A DNA stretch of 64,000 nucleotides from Caballeronia sordidicola (GTDB taxonomy: Bacteria > Pseudomonadota > Gammaproteobacteria > Burkholderiales > Burkholderiaceae), in NCBI RefSeq assembly GCF_001544455.2, contig NZ_FCOC02000006.1:213845-277844 (forward strand). The letters are read 5' to 3'. Both the position numbers and the translations under genes were made by a program. The notes under the pieces were generated by a model. That model was not told where the DNA came from, did no database searches, and saw only the letters and a program-made list of their open reading frames with translations. Positions within the stretch are counted from its first letter, which is position 1. Each line of letters opens with the position of its first letter. Below are positions 1-8,909 of the stretch, in pieces.

Positions 1-2
1 TT

Positions 3-71
3 GAAGACGCCACGAATGCGACGCTCACCATCATGGCGTCGGGGCCGCTGACGTTGCAGGAAGCACTGTAG
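3..71 (+). CDS. possible 3' end of an unidentified gene (partial)
   Basis: A reading frame open from the window edge to a TAG at 69-71 encodes about 22 residues ending in PLTLQEAL. Third codon positions are GC-rich, as in real genes of this window, which is the only support for coding. Too little remains to recognise a family. It could equally be a chance open frame. Confidence 0.3.
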   Translation, partial: EDATNATLTIMASGPLTLQEAL

Positions 72-502
72 CCAGTGTTGCAAGCTGTTGGAAATGACAT
101 CGTCAATGCTTATCCCCCAAGCCACACCACACGTCTGCATACTCGAAAAAAACGCGCTGTCGTTTAACCAAACCGGCTCGGTCAGCAGTACCGCGTTGCG
201 GCTGCGCAATTCCCTGGTGCGAATTGCCAGCGTGCGCTGACTCAATGAATGTTTGACTTTCCGCCCCCACCTTCCAGGCGAATCGCAGACGGCGCCACGC
301 ATCTTGATGTTCTGGACCTTCATGGCGCCCCCCTTTGACAACGGTAGCCTCGTGCGCAAGCTACGTCGACCGGCCCGTTGTTTGCTGAGCATACGTGCTG
401 GAAACCCGGAACGATTCCGCGCGTACGCCTGATCTTTCGCATTGCTTTCTGAAGTGCGTTTGACGGACTTTCAATTGACCATCGTAGTAGCAGGAGTCAG
501 TT
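72..502. other. intergenic interval, no gene recognised
   Basis: About 430 bases before the oxidase-like gene. Short open frames exist (for example a 44-codon one from ATG 106) but none has a recognisable product or codon pattern. A good ribosome binding site, AGGAG, sits 6 bases before the ATG at 503, so the last part is the leader of the next gene. No convincing promoter could be picked by eye. Confidence 0.5.
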
Positions 503-2332
503 ATGAACGTATCCGATAAACCCCCGCAATCTCCGCAACGCCGCACGCTGCTGGGCGCAGCGGCACTCGGCAGCGCCAGCCTGCTGGCCGCCCGCGCGGC
601 GAGCGCCCAGTCCGGCGTGCCCGATGCGCTTCCCGGACAGCCGCTGCACAGGGTGAGTCAGCCCGAAGGCGCTGCCGCGGACTCGGACACGACCGCTGAC
701 ATCATTGTGAACACGCTGCTTGCCTGGGATGTCGACCACGTGTTCGGCATGGTCGGTGACGGCATCAATCCGCTGATCGAAGCCTTGCGGCAGCGCCGCG
801 ACAAGATCCGGTTCATTGGCGTGAGGCACGAAGAGGCGGCGGCGTTCATGGCGTCGGGCTGGGCTAAATCAACCGGACGTTTGGGCGTTTGCGTCGCCAC
901 CACCGGCCCGGGCGCGGTTCATCTGATGAACGGTCTCTACGATGCGCATTTCGACGGTGCGCCCGTTCTCGCCATCACCGGTCTGACGTTCCACGATCTG
1001 CTCGGCACGCGCTTCATGCAAAGCGTCAGTACGACAGCACTGATGGAGGACGTTGCGCTCTACAACACTGTCATCACTGGGCCGCGCCACGCTTTGGTGG
1101 TGACGGACATTGCGTGCCGTTCGGCGCTCGGCGGCCGTGGCGTCGCGCACCTGACGATATCGAAGGACATTCAGGCGCAGCGGCTCGCGAGCGACAAGGC
1201 GTCGATGGAAAACCACGGACTGCGGACATCGACCAACTGGAACCGTCCCGCGCCGGCTCCTTCCGCCGACGATCTTCAAGCCGCCGCCGGCCTCATCAAC
1301 GCGGGCAAGCGCGTCGCGATCCTTGCAGGCCAAGGTGCGCTGGGCGCGACAGCGGAACTGGAGCAACTGGCGGCGCGGCTCAACGCGCCGGTCGCAAAAG
1401 CGCTGCTCGGCCGCGCCGCGCTTCCTGACGACTCGCCGTTTTCCACGGGCGGCATTGGCCATCTCGGCACCGTGCCGTCCGAGGAAGCCATGCACTCCTG
1501 CGACACGCTGTTGATCATCGGTTCTACCATGCCCTGGGTCGACTCGTATCCGAAACCGGGCGCCGCGCGCTGCGTGCAGATCGACATGAAGGCGGAGCGC
1601 ATAGGCTTGCGTTATCCGGCGGAGATCGGTCTTGTTGGCGATACAAGATCGACCTTGCGGGCGCTGTTGCCCATGCTGCGGCAAAAGGACGATGTATTTT
1701 TGCGTGAAAGTCAGGCGCGCGTTGTTCAGTGGAACCGATTGCTCGATCAGGTTGCCGCGACGCAGCGTGTTCCGCTGCGTCCCCAAAGCGTGATCCGCAC
1801 CATCAGCAATGCGCTTGCGCCCGATGCACTCATTTGCCTCGATTGCGGCGCAAACACACATTTCGCCGCACGTTTCCTGACGCTTCGCCGCGGCCAGCAG
1901 TTAGTCGCGACCGGCATGCTCGCGACCATGGCCCCCGGCTTGCCCTTCGCCATCGCGGCGCAACTAGCCAATCCTGGCAGGCAGGTCGTGGCAATTGTCG
2001 GCGATGGCGGGTTTGCCATGCTGATGGCCGAAATGTCCACGGCCGTCAAGGATCAACTACCCATCAAGGTCTTCCTGCTGCGCAACGACGCGCTCGCCGA
2101 GGTGCTTTTCGAGCAGCGCGAGCTCGGCAATCCGGCGTACGGATGCGAACTGGGCGGCATCGACTACGCTCAAGTCGCCACTGCATGCGGTGCGCAAGGA
2201 TTGCGATGTTCAGCGCCAGCGGAGGTTTCGCAGGCCGTGCAAGCGACGTTGCGCGCGCCCGGCCCGGCGTTGCTGGAAGTGCGCGTTGATGCAGAAGAGC
2301 AGCCGACCATGCCGCATCAGTTGAAGGTATGA
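503..2332 (+). CDS. thiamine-diphosphate-dependent oxidase/decarboxylase (pyruvate oxidase/acetolactate synthase-like) with Tat signal
   Basis: 609 residues. After a leader it shows the three-domain layout of ThDP enzymes of the pyruvate oxidase/acetolactate synthase family: an N-terminal Pyr domain from about residue 64 with the conserved RHEE (Glu110 would activate ThDP), a central domain (about 260-390), and a C-terminal PP domain with VGDGG followed about 25 residues on by RND, the Mg-ThDP motif with its second Asn changed to Asp. Residues 13-37 (QRRTLLG, then a hydrophobic stretch ending ASAQS) look like a twin-arginine signal peptide, which is uncommon for this family. AGGAG precedes the ATG by 6 bases. 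Substrate unknown; a quinone-linked pyruvate oxidase is the closest familiar relative. No partner gene is adjacent. Confidence 0.85.
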   Translation: MNVSDKPPQSPQRRTLLGAAALGSASLLAARAASAQSGVPDALPGQPLHRVSQPEGAAADSDTTADIIVNTLLAWDVDHVFGMVGDGINPLIEALRQRRDKIRFIGVRHEEAAAFMASGWAKSTGRLGVCVATTGPGAVHLMNGLYDAHFDGAPVLAITGLTFHDLLGTRFMQSVSTTALMEDVALYNTVITGPRHALVVTDIACRSALGGRGVAHLTISKDIQAQRLASDKASMENHGLRTSTNWNRPAPAPSADDLQAAAGLINAGKRVAILAGQGALGATAELEQLAARLNAPVAKALLGRAALPDDSPFSTGGIGHLGTVPSEEAMHSCDTLLIIGSTMPWVDSYPKPGAARCVQIDMKAERIGLRYPAEIGLVGDTRSTLRALLPMLRQKDDVFLRESQARVVQWNRLLDQVAATQRVPLRPQSVIRTISNALAPDALICLDCGANTHFAARFLTLRRGQQLVATGMLATMAPGLPFAIAAQLANPGRQVVAIVGDGGFAMLMAEMSTAVKDQLPIKVFLLRNDALAEVLFEQRELGNPAYGCELGGIDYAQVATACGAQGLRCSAPAEVSQAVQATLRAPGPALLEVRVDAEEQPTMPHQLKV

Positions 2333-3042
2333 AGCGACCGCGTTGGCGAAACGAGCCTGCACGAATGGGTCCGGGATCTCTTCAGCACGCGAGGCCAAGT
2401 AGCGCCAAGTAAAAAGTCCACGGAGGGCCGCACCCGTGGACAATTCATACAGATCTGTTTTTCGGTTTGGACTGCCGGTGTGTTGATGCAGGCTCGTGGC
2501 CCATGTGCGGTCGGCCATTGCCGGCCATGGAAATAATACTGATACCAGAGCCTGTGTTCCTTTTCGGGACTTTCTGGCTGCATCGCAGTGGCGAGATTCT
2601 GGATGTTGCAACGTTCTTCAGCATGACGCCGTCCTGAGAGTGAGTGGGTCCAGCCCGGGCGTGACGGAATTTGCAGGGGCGTACAAGCAAGGTTACCGAT
2701 GGCGCGGCTGGCGGGCAATCCAGATAAATTCGGGGTTCGCGTTAGTTAAGCTTTCGCGAATATGAACGCTGGACCGGCGCGGCCGAATAAAGAAATCGCT
2801 CGTGCGCCCCTCCGACACGCTAGCTCGAAATCACAATTGACGACACGTTTGAATCCGTATATCGGTGGCTCTATGACTTGACCGTCGTGCCAATCCGCCC
2901 GGTCGTGAGCGGTGGTGTGCGACGCCTTTGTCTTGTGAATGAAGTCAGGCGAAAGGCCGCTTTCCCGGCACGCACGGCGACTTCAATACAACCATAAACC
3001 TTGTAATTCAGGTGGCTTGGCGGCCGCCCCTTTGTTAAGGCT
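2333..3042. other. 710-base gene-free interval
   Basis: No open frame here has a recognisable product. Base composition is less GC-biased than the flanking genes. The one clear structure is a minus-oriented intrinsic terminator at 2411-2441. Because that terminator faces leftward, some leftward transcript may start within the interval, but no promoter or small gene could be established. Confidence 0.5.
2411..2441 (-). terminator. rho-independent terminator, minus orientation
   Basis: Perfect 8-bp inverted repeat GTCCACGG (2416-2423) and CCGTGGAC (2434-2441) with a 10-base loop. Five A's at 2411-2415 read as a T tract immediately after the stem on the minus strand. On the plus strand no T tract follows, so it is oriented leftward, against the oxidase gene that ends at 2332. 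Confidence 0.7.
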
Positions 3043-4044
3043 ATGCCGATGAGCATCAAATCCGATAAAGATGCGCTCGCTCTTCGTTCACAGAAATTAC
3101 GGGCACTTCTGCGAATTTCCATTGCCACTGTCGCGGCGCTCGCATCGATATCATCGGCAAACGCGACAGAATCCGCCTTGGGACGTCCGGTCGCTGGCAT
3201 GAGCGTGCTTTCCGGAATCGGTATCGTGCCACCCGAGCCGGTCACCATAGTCAGCATTGAGCAGATTTATATCGATGGTTCAATCGGCGGCAACCGGCAA
3301 GTGCCGATTGCAGGCAAGGCGTCTCTTGGCGTCGACGCGCAGATTGCTTTTACGCTTGCCAGCGTGCTGAGAGTGTGGGGCGGCGCCGGTGGCTGGGACT
3401 TCGCATCGGGTATCACGGTGCCCTACGTCTGGACGGAAGTGAACGCATCGTTTGCTGCGGGTCGTGTGGGAACGTCGAGCAGCGACAGGGCGTCCAACCT
3501 GTTCGACCTGTATTTCACGCCGATAGTGGCGGGGTACCACTTCTCCCAGACCGCGCATATTTCATTGAGCTTCAACTTTTGGGCACCCACGGGTCGCTAT
3601 GACCCGGGCGCGTTGGCAAACGCGAGTCTCAACAACTGGACGTTCGTACCGCAGGTCGCCTTTACCAAGTTCGTTCCAAAATACGGTTTGGAGTTCGATG
3701 TCGTGGGTAATCTGCAGTTCTACACAAAGAACACGGCGACAAACTATCAGAACGCACCGCTGTTCACGCTCGATGCACTGGCGCTGAAGAAGTTTCCGAA
3801 TGGATTAGGCATGGGGCTGGTTCTGGGTACGGTCCAGCAACTCGGGAATGACTCCGGGCCGGTGGCCGACAAGTTGAATGGCTTTGTCGGACACGACTTT
3901 TCGATGGGTCCGATCGTCACGTACGACACCAAGATAGAGGGTAAGCCTTTGTCAGCGAGTTTGCGGTGGGTGCCGTCGATTGTCAGCGTGAACCGGCTCA
4001 AGAGTACAACAAGTGTGATGGCGACAGCGACCATCGCCTTCTGA
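3043..4044 (+). CDS. outer-membrane beta-barrel protein, phenol MetA-pathway (Phenol_MetA_deg) family
   Basis: 333 residues. An N-terminal segment (about residues 22-42, ending SSANA) looks like a Sec signal peptide. The rest is alternating hydrophobic/polar strands with many aromatic residues, and the protein ends in the Ile-Ala-Phe typical of beta-barrel outer-membrane proteins. Phrases such as WDFASGITVPYVW and SFNFWAPTGRYDPG resemble the MetA-pathway phenol-degradation family, whose members are putative outer-membrane channels for hydrophobic substrates. An in-frame ATG at 3049 is an alternative start; neither has a strong ribosome binding site. It converges on the sulfatase gene. Transport substrate unknown. 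Confidence 0.75.
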   Translation: MPMSIKSDKDALALRSQKLRALLRISIATVAALASISSANATESALGRPVAGMSVLSGIGIVPPEPVTIVSIEQIYIDGSIGGNRQVPIAGKASLGVDAQIAFTLASVLRVWGGAGGWDFASGITVPYVWTEVNASFAAGRVGTSSSDRASNLFDLYFTPIVAGYHFSQTAHISLSFNFWAPTGRYDPGALANASLNNWTFVPQVAFTKFVPKYGLEFDVVGNLQFYTKNTATNYQNAPLFTLDALALKKFPNGLGMGLVLGTVQQLGNDSGPVADKLNGFVGHDFSMGPIVTYDTKIEGKPLSASLRWVPSIVSVNRLKSTTSVMATATIAF

Positions 4045-4065
4045 GCCCTCATAGCGAAAGGGCTC
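4043..4065. terminator. hairpin overlapping the stop codon of the porin-like gene
   Basis: Perfect 7-bp inverted repeat GAGCCCT (4043-4049) and AGGGCTC (4059-4065) with a 9-base loop. No T tract follows on either strand, so a role as terminator for the plus-strand gene is only suggested by position. Confidence 0.35.
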
Positions 4066-4221
4066 CGGGAATGACAAGACCTCACACGCGGGTTCTTGCC
4101 GCCGCAGCAATCGCTGCGTGTATCGGAGGCGAGGGAACGCTACAGAACGGCTGGGCGCGGCCGGACGTGGTCGGTGGATACGGACTCGACCATCTCGCCC
4201 GGAGAGTCCATACAAGCAAAA

Positions 4222-5826
4222 TCAGTCGCCCGCGCCGGCAGATTTTTGAAGTCCTGCAAGGCGCGCCTTCAACGCTTCGACCATCTGAAATTGAGAGTTC
4301 TTGACGGGCCCGGTGTAAGTCGTGCTTTGTGCGGGTGCTGGCGGATACTTCACATAGCTGGCGACGACCGTTTTCATCACCGAGTCGAATATTGGAACCG
4401 TCCAGCTCTTTTCAGTCCAGTTGGTCATCAGAATATCGTAGTGCTCGCCGGGGTCCGACTGTAAATCATAAATGCGCGGCACCGTGGCAACGTACTTTTC
4501 CTGGCCCTTCCACCCTGTATGGTCATCCTCGCTAAAAGGAGGATAGTCTCCACGCAGGTTGAACACGGCCTTGAATTTGCCGACACGGATGGCTCCGGGC
4601 GCGATCTCATCTTCCGTTTGATAAAGCCAGAACGTGCGCTTGGATTTACCGGTGCCCAACAGGATCGGGGTCATGTCGTAGCTATCAAAGATCGTCGGCT
4701 TGCCTTCCCGGTCGGTTGTCGGCAACGTCGTTCCGGCTATGTCCGCGAACGTCGCCATGAGGTCGAGTCCGCCAACGATATCCCATGACGTCGCGCCCGG
4801 TTTTATGTGCCCTGGCCACCACGCCAAAGCGGGAACGCGGCTGCCCGCTTCCATATCCGTACCCTTGGTCCCGCGAAACGGCGTGTAACCCGAGTCCGGG
4901 TAAACATCCTGCCACGCGCCGTTGTCGACTGTGTAAAAGACCAAAGTATTCTTGTCGAGGCCCTCAGCCCGTAGTGCATCCATGATTCGGCCCACCCGGG
5001 TGTCGAGCTCTACGACCGCGTCTCCATACTTTGTCTTGACGTCCGACTTCCCGACAAATTCCGGTGCCGGCAAATTTGGTTGATGGTTCTTTGTAAAGTT
5101 GATGCTCATGAAGAACGGCTTGCTATCGTTCCCATGCGCCTTGATGTAGTCGACGGATGCGGCCTCGATGCCCTGATCGAGCAAGGGAATGTCATCGCCA
5201 GAAACCTTGCGTACTTCCCGGAATTTTTCGCCCGCCTTGCCTTCAATCTCTCCAAGCGCGCTGACCGTGGGTACTTCTGCCGGCCAATCCGGATTCCATT
5301 TCTTGTCGGCGTAGGTGTACGCGTTCAGATGGTACAGATAGACGTTTTTCATCTCGTCATATCCGTGAGCAGTCGGCATGGCATAGTCGGCTTCTCCGAG
5401 ATGCCATTTGCCGGTGAAGAACGTCGAGTAGCCGGCTTTCTTGAGGACATCGGCAACCGTCACTTCGTTCTTCGGCAGGCCGCCTCCCTGTCCTGGAGCC
5501 GCGACGGTCGTCATGCCGCTCCGGTTGGGGAGCCTGCCGGTTTGCATCGCGGCGCGGCCAGGCGTGCAACTGGGTTGGCCATAAAAGTCCCAGAACTGCA
5601 TACCTTCACGCGCCATGCGATCAAGATTTGGCGTGGGCGCACCGCGGCCCTGACCACCGCCATAAACGCCGAGATCGCCCCATCCTGTGTCGTCGGAAAC
5701 CAGCAAGATGATATTGGGCTTCTGATTTCCGGTTTGCCCGAGCGCCGGTGATATCGCCGTGAGTAATGCGGTAGAGCCAGTCACCAGGCGCATCAAGACA
5801 CGACGGTATGGCATATTGGCCGGCAT
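4222..5826 (-). CDS. exported arylsulfatase (formylglycine-dependent sulfatase)
   Basis: 534 residues from the ATG at 5826, chosen because GGAGG lies 5 bases upstream; a TTG 18 bases earlier is less likely. An N-terminal hydrophobic segment ending PALGQ is a probable signal peptide, placing the enzyme outside the cytoplasm. The metal-binding pair DD follows NIILLVS near residues 45-46. The sulfatase signature Cys-Thr-Pro-Gly-Arg starts at Cys87, the residue converted to formylglycine in this family, followed by AAMQTGR. Later conserved pieces include TGKWHLGE and VDNGAWQD. Family members hydrolyse sulfate esters; the substrate cannot be told. A sulfatase-maturing enzyme is not in the window. 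The C-terminal PAPAQSTTYTGPVKN region is also typical of this family. Confidence 0.9.
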   Translation of the reverse strand: MPANMPYRRVLMRLVTGSTALLTAISPALGQTGNQKPNIILLVSDDTGWGDLGVYGGGQGRGAPTPNLDRMAREGMQFWDFYGQPSCTPGRAAMQTGRLPNRSGMTTVAAPGQGGGLPKNEVTVADVLKKAGYSTFFTGKWHLGEADYAMPTAHGYDEMKNVYLYHLNAYTYADKKWNPDWPAEVPTVSALGEIEGKAGEKFREVRKVSGDDIPLLDQGIEAASVDYIKAHGNDSKPFFMSINFTKNHQPNLPAPEFVGKSDVKTKYGDAVVELDTRVGRIMDALRAEGLDKNTLVFYTVDNGAWQDVYPDSGYTPFRGTKGTDMEAGSRVPALAWWPGHIKPGATSWDIVGGLDLMATFADIAGTTLPTTDREGKPTIFDSYDMTPILLGTGKSKRTFWLYQTEDEIAPGAIRVGKFKAVFNLRGDYPPFSEDDHTGWKGQEKYVATVPRIYDLQSDPGEHYDILMTNWTEKSWTVPIFDSVMKTVVASYVKYPPAPAQSTTYTGPVKNSQFQMVEALKARLAGLQKSAGAGD

Positions 5827-6116
5827 GTGTGCCTCCGTTTTCAACTCGAGCGAAACGAGGGGTATTTCCTCGACCGATATTGAAAACGGGCGAATGAGTC
5901 AAGCGATTTGTTTCCACCTGCAAGCGGCCTGACTTTTATAAGTGCCGCTCTGCTTGAGGCTGCGTTGCGGCGGAAAACCAGCCGTACGGTTTCGGACGAA
6001 CAGGTTGCAGTCGGCCGTGCACTCGATCTCGATGCGGCGCTCGTCTGTCCACCGCAAGGATCGTGTGATGTCGTGAGGCATCCATATCGTGCGGCGATCC
6101 CAAGGCGGGCGGCGCG

Positions 6117-6542
6117 CTAATTCTCTTGCATCGGCTTTCCGATCGCATTACCTTGAAGTGCTGGCATTGCACTCGCCACGTCACTTTGATAGAAGGCTGG
6201 GAATCTCTCGAACTGACGTTTTGCGTCAGCCGGGTCAACGCCGTCCTTCAACACTGCGCTGGAAAATCCGGTGCGCTCCATCTGGATGAGCTGGTCAATC
6301 AGCACGTCGCCAGTCGCTCGCAGATCGCCGGTGAAGCCGAGTCGTCGGCGCAGCAGATAGGCCTGGCTGTAGGCCCGGCCATCGGTGAAATGGGGGAAGT
6401 GCAGTTCTATGCGCTCGATCTTGCGAACCCGGTCTTTCAATGCGAGCGGATCCTCGTCGTTGGCGAGTGACACAACCTGCCGCGCATGATCGACCGCGTG
6501 CTCGCGTGTCGTAAGAAGCCTGATGTGCGCGGTATCGGTCAT
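6117..6542 (-). CDS. DUF934 family protein associated with sulfite reductase
   Basis: 141 residues. The block FPHFTDGRAYSQAYLLRRRL followed by GDLRATGDVLIDQL is the hallmark of DUF934, a small soluble protein found next to CysI-type reductases in Burkholderiales and other proteobacteria. Its biochemical role is not established to my knowledge. Its ATG overlaps the stop codon of the reductase by 4 bases (ATGA, 6539-6542), so the two are translationally coupled and probably act together in sulfite reduction. Confidence 0.88.
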   Translation of the reverse strand: MTDTAHIRLLTTREHAVDHARQVVSLANDEDPLALKDRVRKIERIELHFPHFTDGRAYSQAYLLRRRLGFTGDLRATGDVLIDQLIQMERTGFSSAVLKDGVDPADAKRQFERFPAFYQSDVASAMPALQGNAIGKPMQEN

Positions 6543-8329
6543 GCAGCCCTCTCTCCATTCGTGCGTACGTCGTTGGCGGCGGCCTTGAAGGGATCAAGCC
6601 CGACGCGCCTTACCGTCTCGATGAAGTGTTCCTGCCGCGTGCCAATTTCCTGCCTGATCGCAAGGTACGTGGAAAGAACCGCCTCGATGACTTCTGGCAC
6701 TTCCGGCGCTGAGAAAGATGGTCCGATTACCTTGCCCGGTTGCGCCGGGCCGCTAGTGGCCGAACCGTCTGATCCGCCAAGCGTAACCTGATACCATTCC
6801 TTGCCATCCTTGTCGACCCCGAGAATTCCGATATGGCCGCTATGGTGATGGCCGCACGAGTTGATGCAGCCACTGATATGGAGATCGATCTCGCCAATGT
6901 CATTAAGCTCATCGAGATCCTGGTAACGCTCGGTGATTGCCTGCGCCACGGGGATCGAGCGCGCGTTTGCCAACGCGCAAAAGTCTCCTCCCGGACACGC
7001 AATCATGTCGGTGAGCAGATGCACATTCGCACTTGCGAGGCCCGCGTTGCTGGCCGCCTCCCAAAGCGCGAACAGGTCGTCGGCATGCACCCAGGGGAGC
7101 ACGAGGTTCTGCGTGTGCGTCACGCGCGCCTCGCCTGCGGAAAAGCGGTCCGCGAGTTCCGCCACCAGGTCGAGCTGGTCGGCCGAGGCGTCGCCTGGCG
7201 CCTGAAGGAGCCGCTTGAACGAGAGCGTGACGATTCGCATCGACGGGTTCTTATGTTGCGCGACATTGCGGTGCAGCCAGCGTTCGAACAAAGGATGCCG
7301 TGCAGCCTTGGCGTTCAGCGTATCAAGACCACTGGAGTTGGCGTGCGCTGCGCGCCGCGCGAACTGCGGTGAGAGGAACGATGCGCTCACGCGATCCAGT
7401 TCCGCTTGCGGGATGGTGTGCGGGCCGCCATCGTGCTCCACGATCTGACGAAATTCAGCCTCGACATCATCGATATAACGCTGGCCTTCAGCCTTCACCA
7501 AAATCTTGATGCGCGCCTTGTATTTGTTGTCGCGGCGGCCGTACTGGTTATAGACGCGTACCACAGCCTCGATGTAGTTCATGATGTGGCGCCATGGCAG
7601 GAACTCGCGCAGCACCGTCCCAAGTATTGGCGTGCGTCCCATGCCCCCACCGGCAGACACCCGAAAACCCAGCTCGCCCGCATCGTTGCGCAGCAAGTGC
7701 AGGCCGACATCGTGCCAGTCCGTCGCCGCGCGATCTTCTGCTGCGCCCGTTATCGCGATCTTGAACTTGCGCGGCAGGAATGCGAATTCCGGGTGCAGCG
7801 TTGTCCACTGGCGCATGATTTCCGCGAAGGGCCTGGGATCGGCGACCTCGTCGGGCGCCACGCCGGCGCGTTCATCGCAGGAGATATTGCGGATGCAGTT
7901 ACCGCTGGTCTGGATGCCGTGCATGTCTACGCTTGCCAGAAGGTCCATGACGTCAGCGGCCTTCGCGAGCGGTATCCAGTTGAACTGGACATTTGTGCGC
8001 GTGGTGAAATGAGCGTAATGGGTGGGCAGGCGAATTGTACCGAGTTTTCGTTGCGCCTCGGACGCAAGCCGATACACCTCTGCCTCGGGTTCATCATACT
8101 CACGGGCCACGCGGGCCAACACGCGAAGCTGCGCACTCGAGAGCTCGCCATAGGGTACCGCGACACGCAGCATCGGAGCATGGCGTTGAACATACCAGCC
8201 GTTCTGCAGACGAAGCGGACGGAAATCGTCTTCGCTCAATTTCCCGCTCTGCCAACGCTCGATCTGATCGCGGAATTGCGCCGCTCGGCTGCGTACGAAA
8301 GTTCTATCGAATTCGGTGTATTGGTACAT
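6539..8329 (-). CDS. cysI: sulfite/nitrite reductase haemoprotein (CysI-like)
   Basis: 596 residues, the usual length of the monomeric family. It has two ferredoxin-like repeats of the nitrite/sulfite reductase fold and the coupled sirohaem/[4Fe-4S] motif: Cys445-x5-Cys451 in CPGGDFC and Cys488-x3-Cys492 in GCINSC. Arg-rich anion-binding segments are present (HFTTRTNVQFNW near 107-118, and the NCIRNI region near 144-149). The reaction would be six-electron reduction of sulfite to sulfide for cysteine synthesis. No flavoprotein partner (CysJ) is encoded nearby, as in species that use ferredoxin or another donor. Operon with DUF934 downstream. Nitrite as substrate cannot be excluded from sequence alone. 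Confidence 0.88.
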   Translation of the reverse strand: MYQYTEFDRTFVRSRAAQFRDQIERWQSGKLSEDDFRPLRLQNGWYVQRHAPMLRVAVPYGELSSAQLRVLARVAREYDEPEAEVYRLASEAQRKLGTIRLPTHYAHFTTRTNVQFNWIPLAKAADVMDLLASVDMHGIQTSGNCIRNISCDERAGVAPDEVADPRPFAEIMRQWTTLHPEFAFLPRKFKIAITGAAEDRAATDWHDVGLHLLRNDAGELGFRVSAGGGMGRTPILGTVLREFLPWRHIMNYIEAVVRVYNQYGRRDNKYKARIKILVKAEGQRYIDDVEAEFRQIVEHDGGPHTIPQAELDRVSASFLSPQFARRAAHANSSGLDTLNAKAARHPLFERWLHRNVAQHKNPSMRIVTLSFKRLLQAPGDASADQLDLVAELADRFSAGEARVTHTQNLVLPWVHADDLFALWEAASNAGLASANVHLLTDMIACPGGDFCALANARSIPVAQAITERYQDLDELNDIGEIDLHISGCINSCGHHHSGHIGILGVDKDGKEWYQVTLGGSDGSATSGPAQPGKVIGPSFSAPEVPEVIEAVLSTYLAIRQEIGTRQEHFIETVRRVGLDPFKAAANDVRTNGERAA

Positions 8330-8643
8330 TGTCGCGGCGGTCCAGCGGTCGTGTCGAATAGGCCCTGCATCGTTTCCAGGCGATCAGCGAATACTTGAAG
8401 CCGGAGGATCCGTTTGAAGCAGGGCGGCGCACCAAGGTAAGGGAGCCGCGTGTCCGGTTCAAGAAGCAGATGACATCGAATCCTGGGTAGCAGATACAGG
8501 GCTCAGACCTGAGACAGCCAGGAGAAGCTAACTCGCTGCTGCTGCAAAACTTCGTCCAACTGCTGCTGTTTCCCGCGTCTGATTGGCTCTACGATGACAT
8601 CACTGAAAATGTTTTGCCGTTGGTCAACAGCGAGAGGTGAGTC
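8330..8643. other. divergent intergenic region with a possible gene remnant
   Basis: Separates the leftward reductase operon from the rightward DUF2970 gene and must hold both promoters; none is clear by eye. A 43-codon open frame at 8362-8490 (plus strand), without ATG or GTG start, has codon use like a real gene and contains EYLKPEDPFEAGRRTK. It may be the degraded end of a lost gene, but I do not recognise it. Confidence 0.35.
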
Positions 8644-8832
8644 ATGGCTTTTCTAAGAATGCTGAGAATCGTACTGTGGAGTTTCTTTGGCGTACGCAAG
8701 AGCGCATCGCATCAAGCCGATATGGCAGCGATAAAGCTGCCATTGCTGCCAGTGGTCGCCATTGGACTGGCTGGCGGATTTGGTGCGCTTCTGTTCTGTC
8801 TTGCGCGGCTTGCGACGACCGTGGCGCACTAA
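8644..8832 (+). CDS. DUF2970 small membrane protein
   Basis: 62 residues. The N-terminal LRIVLWSFFGVRKSASHQAD followed by one hydrophobic segment (about residues 30-58) is the pattern of DUF2970, a single-pass inner-membrane micro-protein common in beta-proteobacteria, function unknown. GAGAGGTGAG sits just before the ATG. A longer open frame beginning at 8637 in another phase lacks this similarity and is not the gene. Confidence 0.85.
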   Translation: MAFLRMLRIVLWSFFGVRKSASHQADMAAIKLPLLPVVAIGLAGGFGALLFCLARLATTVAH

Positions 8833-8880
8833 GTTTTCTGACGGGAACAAACCACTCCCGGTTTCATTGAGCGCACCATG

Positions 8881-8909
8881 AACGGACATCATGTAGACAG
8901 ATGTCCGTT
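8881..8909. terminator. perfect hairpin at the end of the MocR gene
   Basis: 9-bp perfect inverted repeat AACGGACAT (8881-8889) and ATGTCCGTT (8901-8909) with an 11-base loop. It overlaps the stop codon of the minus-strand regulator and lies downstream of the DUF2970 gene. No T tract follows on either strand, so it may be a bidirectional transcript end, but this is unproven. Confidence 0.4.

Noticed and set aside
8637..8870. 77-codon open frame overlapping the DUF2970 gene
   Set aside because: Different phase from the frame that shows the DUF2970 pattern and membrane segment.
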